Source of the DNA: JAGQVA01 sp041391725
GTDB taxonomy: Bacteria > Bacteroidota > Bacteroidia > J057
Length of the DNA stretch: 64,000 nucleotides
Assembly (NCBI GenBank): GCA_041391725.1
Contig: JAWKNL010000001.1
Span: 620,001-684,000, forward strand
Direction of reading: 5' to 3'
Shown here piece after piece: positions 63,031-64,000 of the stretch (the stretch's first letter is position 1; every line of letters starts with the position of its first letter). A program made the position numbers and the translations under genes. The notes below the pieces were generated by a model. The model had not been told where the DNA came from. It saw only the letters and a program-made list of their open reading frames with translations, and made no database searches.

Positions 63031-64000
63031 TCAAAAGAAAAAACTAAGACTTGACCGGATAAACCTCGGGCTACCGGGCGTGAAATGTATTTCGCTGACA
63101 GACTCGGCCTCGCCGCGCAACCTGGATTCGGTTTCAAACTGCGCCTCTTTCCAAGCTTCATTTAAGATATTTTCAGCTTTCACGCTCAGCTCCCATGGTC
63201 CTTTTCGGTAACTCACCTGCGCATCCAGCAGGAAATAACCCGAAGCTGTAAGGCTATTATCCTCATTGGCGCTTCGATCGCCCAGCCACCGGTAACGGAG
63301 ACTTGCATTTATTCCCTTTCCTCCGCGCCAGGAAAACCCTCCTGTGCTGCTGAACGTGGGAGCCAAAGGTATATAAGCCTCATTTTCAGCGACATCCAGT
63401 GCCCGGGGACGGGTGAAATTTATATCTGCATCTGCATAAAGCCCCCGCATCAACTGATATCTCAGTGTAAGATCAACTCCCGAGCGCAGGGTTCTTCCCG
63501 AAGGTTCGACAATCCCGGCATCTCCCACATACACAAATTCCTGTTCAAGATACAGCACCCAAACTGCGGCCTGAATTATCATTCTCGGTGCAGGCTTCAC
63601 AAAAAAGCCAAGATCAGTCCCCACAGCACGGGGCGAAATCTCCCGCGCACCTGTATTCAGTATGACCCGGGTATCATTGCTGTGAAAACCCGTGCCTGAT
63701 TTGAGGTAAAACTGCCATCTTTCTCCGGGTGACCAGGTCAGATTCATTTTTCCGCTGATAATGCCTTTGGATTGTCCGGCTCTGTTGTACAGGGGAGAAA
63801 GACCGTTGGCATACACAAACCGGAAGTTGTCGTAGCGAAGGCCCAGTTCCAGATTTACCCCGGGCTTCAACTCCAGATTGCCTTTGGCAAATCCAAACAG
63901 GTTGACCTCATCTATATCTCCATACGCCAGACTGTCCAGCACTTCTGTCCGGTTGCGGGTATGGGAAAGTTCGTTGTCACGGATACGATCTGCACGCACC
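63031..64000 (-). CDS. TonB-dependent receptor, C-terminal part (partial)
   Basis: The last 322 residues of a receptor that continues beyond the window end. Beta-barrel strands with aromatic girdles are visible (LELGLRYDNFRFVYANG, RWQFYLKSGTGFHSNDTRV, ISPRAVGTDLGFFVKPAPRM, GINASLRYRWLGDRSAN, PWELSVKAENILNEAWKEAQ), and the C-terminus is RSSLSFFF with a terminal Phe. TonB-box and plug are outside the window, so the ligand cannot be told. Confidence 0.88.
   Translation of the reverse strand, partial: VRADRIRDNELSHTRNRTEVLDSLAYGDIDEVNLFGFAKGNLELKPGVNLELGLRYDNFRFVYANGLSPLYNRAGQSKGIISGKMNLTWSPGERWQFYLKSGTGFHSNDTRVILNTGAREISPRAVGTDLGFFVKPAPRMIIQAAVWVLYLEQEFVYVGDAGIVEPSGRTLRSGVDLTLRYQLMRGLYADADINFTRPRALDVAENEAYIPLAPTFSSTGGFSWRGGKGINASLRYRWLGDRSANEDNSLTASGYFLLDAQVSYRKGPWELSVKAENILNEAWKEAQFETESRLRGEAESVSEIHFTPGSPRFIRSSLSFFF

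Overview
The window looks like a chromosomal segment of a member of the Bacteroidota, most likely a Saprospiria- or Cytophagia-like environmental bacterium. I infer this from protein families: type IX secretion (T9SS) C-terminal sorting domains, an S46 dipeptidyl peptidase, a fused CcoN-CcoO cbb3 oxidase, a SusC/TonB-type receptor end, DUF6787 and DUF4407 proteins, and a VWA-like membrane protein. Genes mostly lack Shine-Dalgarno sequences, and several are preceded by TAnnTTTG-type -7 boxes. No rRNA, tRNA, transposase, integrase or CRISPR array was seen.

Layout. 0-3.7 kb: an AT-hook protein, then a TetR regulator with a three-gene ABC-2 transporter operon, bracketed by three near-identical palindromic operators. 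3.7-4.5 kb: eight imperfect tandem copies of an 87-106 bp repeat. 4.5-12.4 kb: a degenerate region with a broken DUF6807/PmoA-type gene, three tandem copies of an unknown secreted protein (one intact, one with a single frameshift, one heavily decayed) and two broken outer-membrane-protein-like genes. 12.6-26 kb: HtrA, an RRM protein, a deoC/ALDH16-like operon, a DUF433/DUF5615 toxin-antitoxin pair, a di-haem cytochrome, an SDR, an S46 peptidase, CutA, PdxH, a flippase and a Nudix hydrolase. 27-41 kb: a VWA-like membrane protein, two tandem-domain universal stress proteins, the full cbb3 oxidase operon (ccoS-NO-Q-P-G-H-safE), and a nucleoside phosphorylase cluster. 41-50 kb: an AT-rich T9SS cargo gene, an Rrf2 regulator, a sterol-desaturase-like enzyme, a MoaD-like protein, an OmpA lipoprotein, a DUF4407 plus zinc-ribbon/Ig-like pair and an NYN-LOTUS protein. 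50-64 kb: cysteine desulfurase, a broken ethanolamine-type permease, a broken coiled-coil lipoprotein, BtpA, a fructan/sugar locus with a broken GH32, a second toxin-antitoxin pair with a broken toxin, Fmt and a partial TonB-dependent receptor.

How the genes fit together. The nucleoside phosphorylases (38-41 kb) together with DeoC and two aldehyde dehydrogenase-like proteins (14.9-18.2 kb) could form a deoxynucleoside catabolic route, but phosphopentomutase is not in the window. The oxidase operon and the stress-protein pair each have an FNR-like TGAY-N4-RTCA palindrome upstream, suggesting shared oxygen control. The MFS transporter, CRTAC1-type protein and GH32 genes form a fructan/sucrose-use locus.

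Quality note. At least nine loci carry frameshifts, some at short homopolymers and some in otherwise well-conserved genes. Part of this is probably true decay (the 4.5-12.4 kb region) and part may be sequencing or assembly indels. Boundaries in those genes should be read with that in mind.
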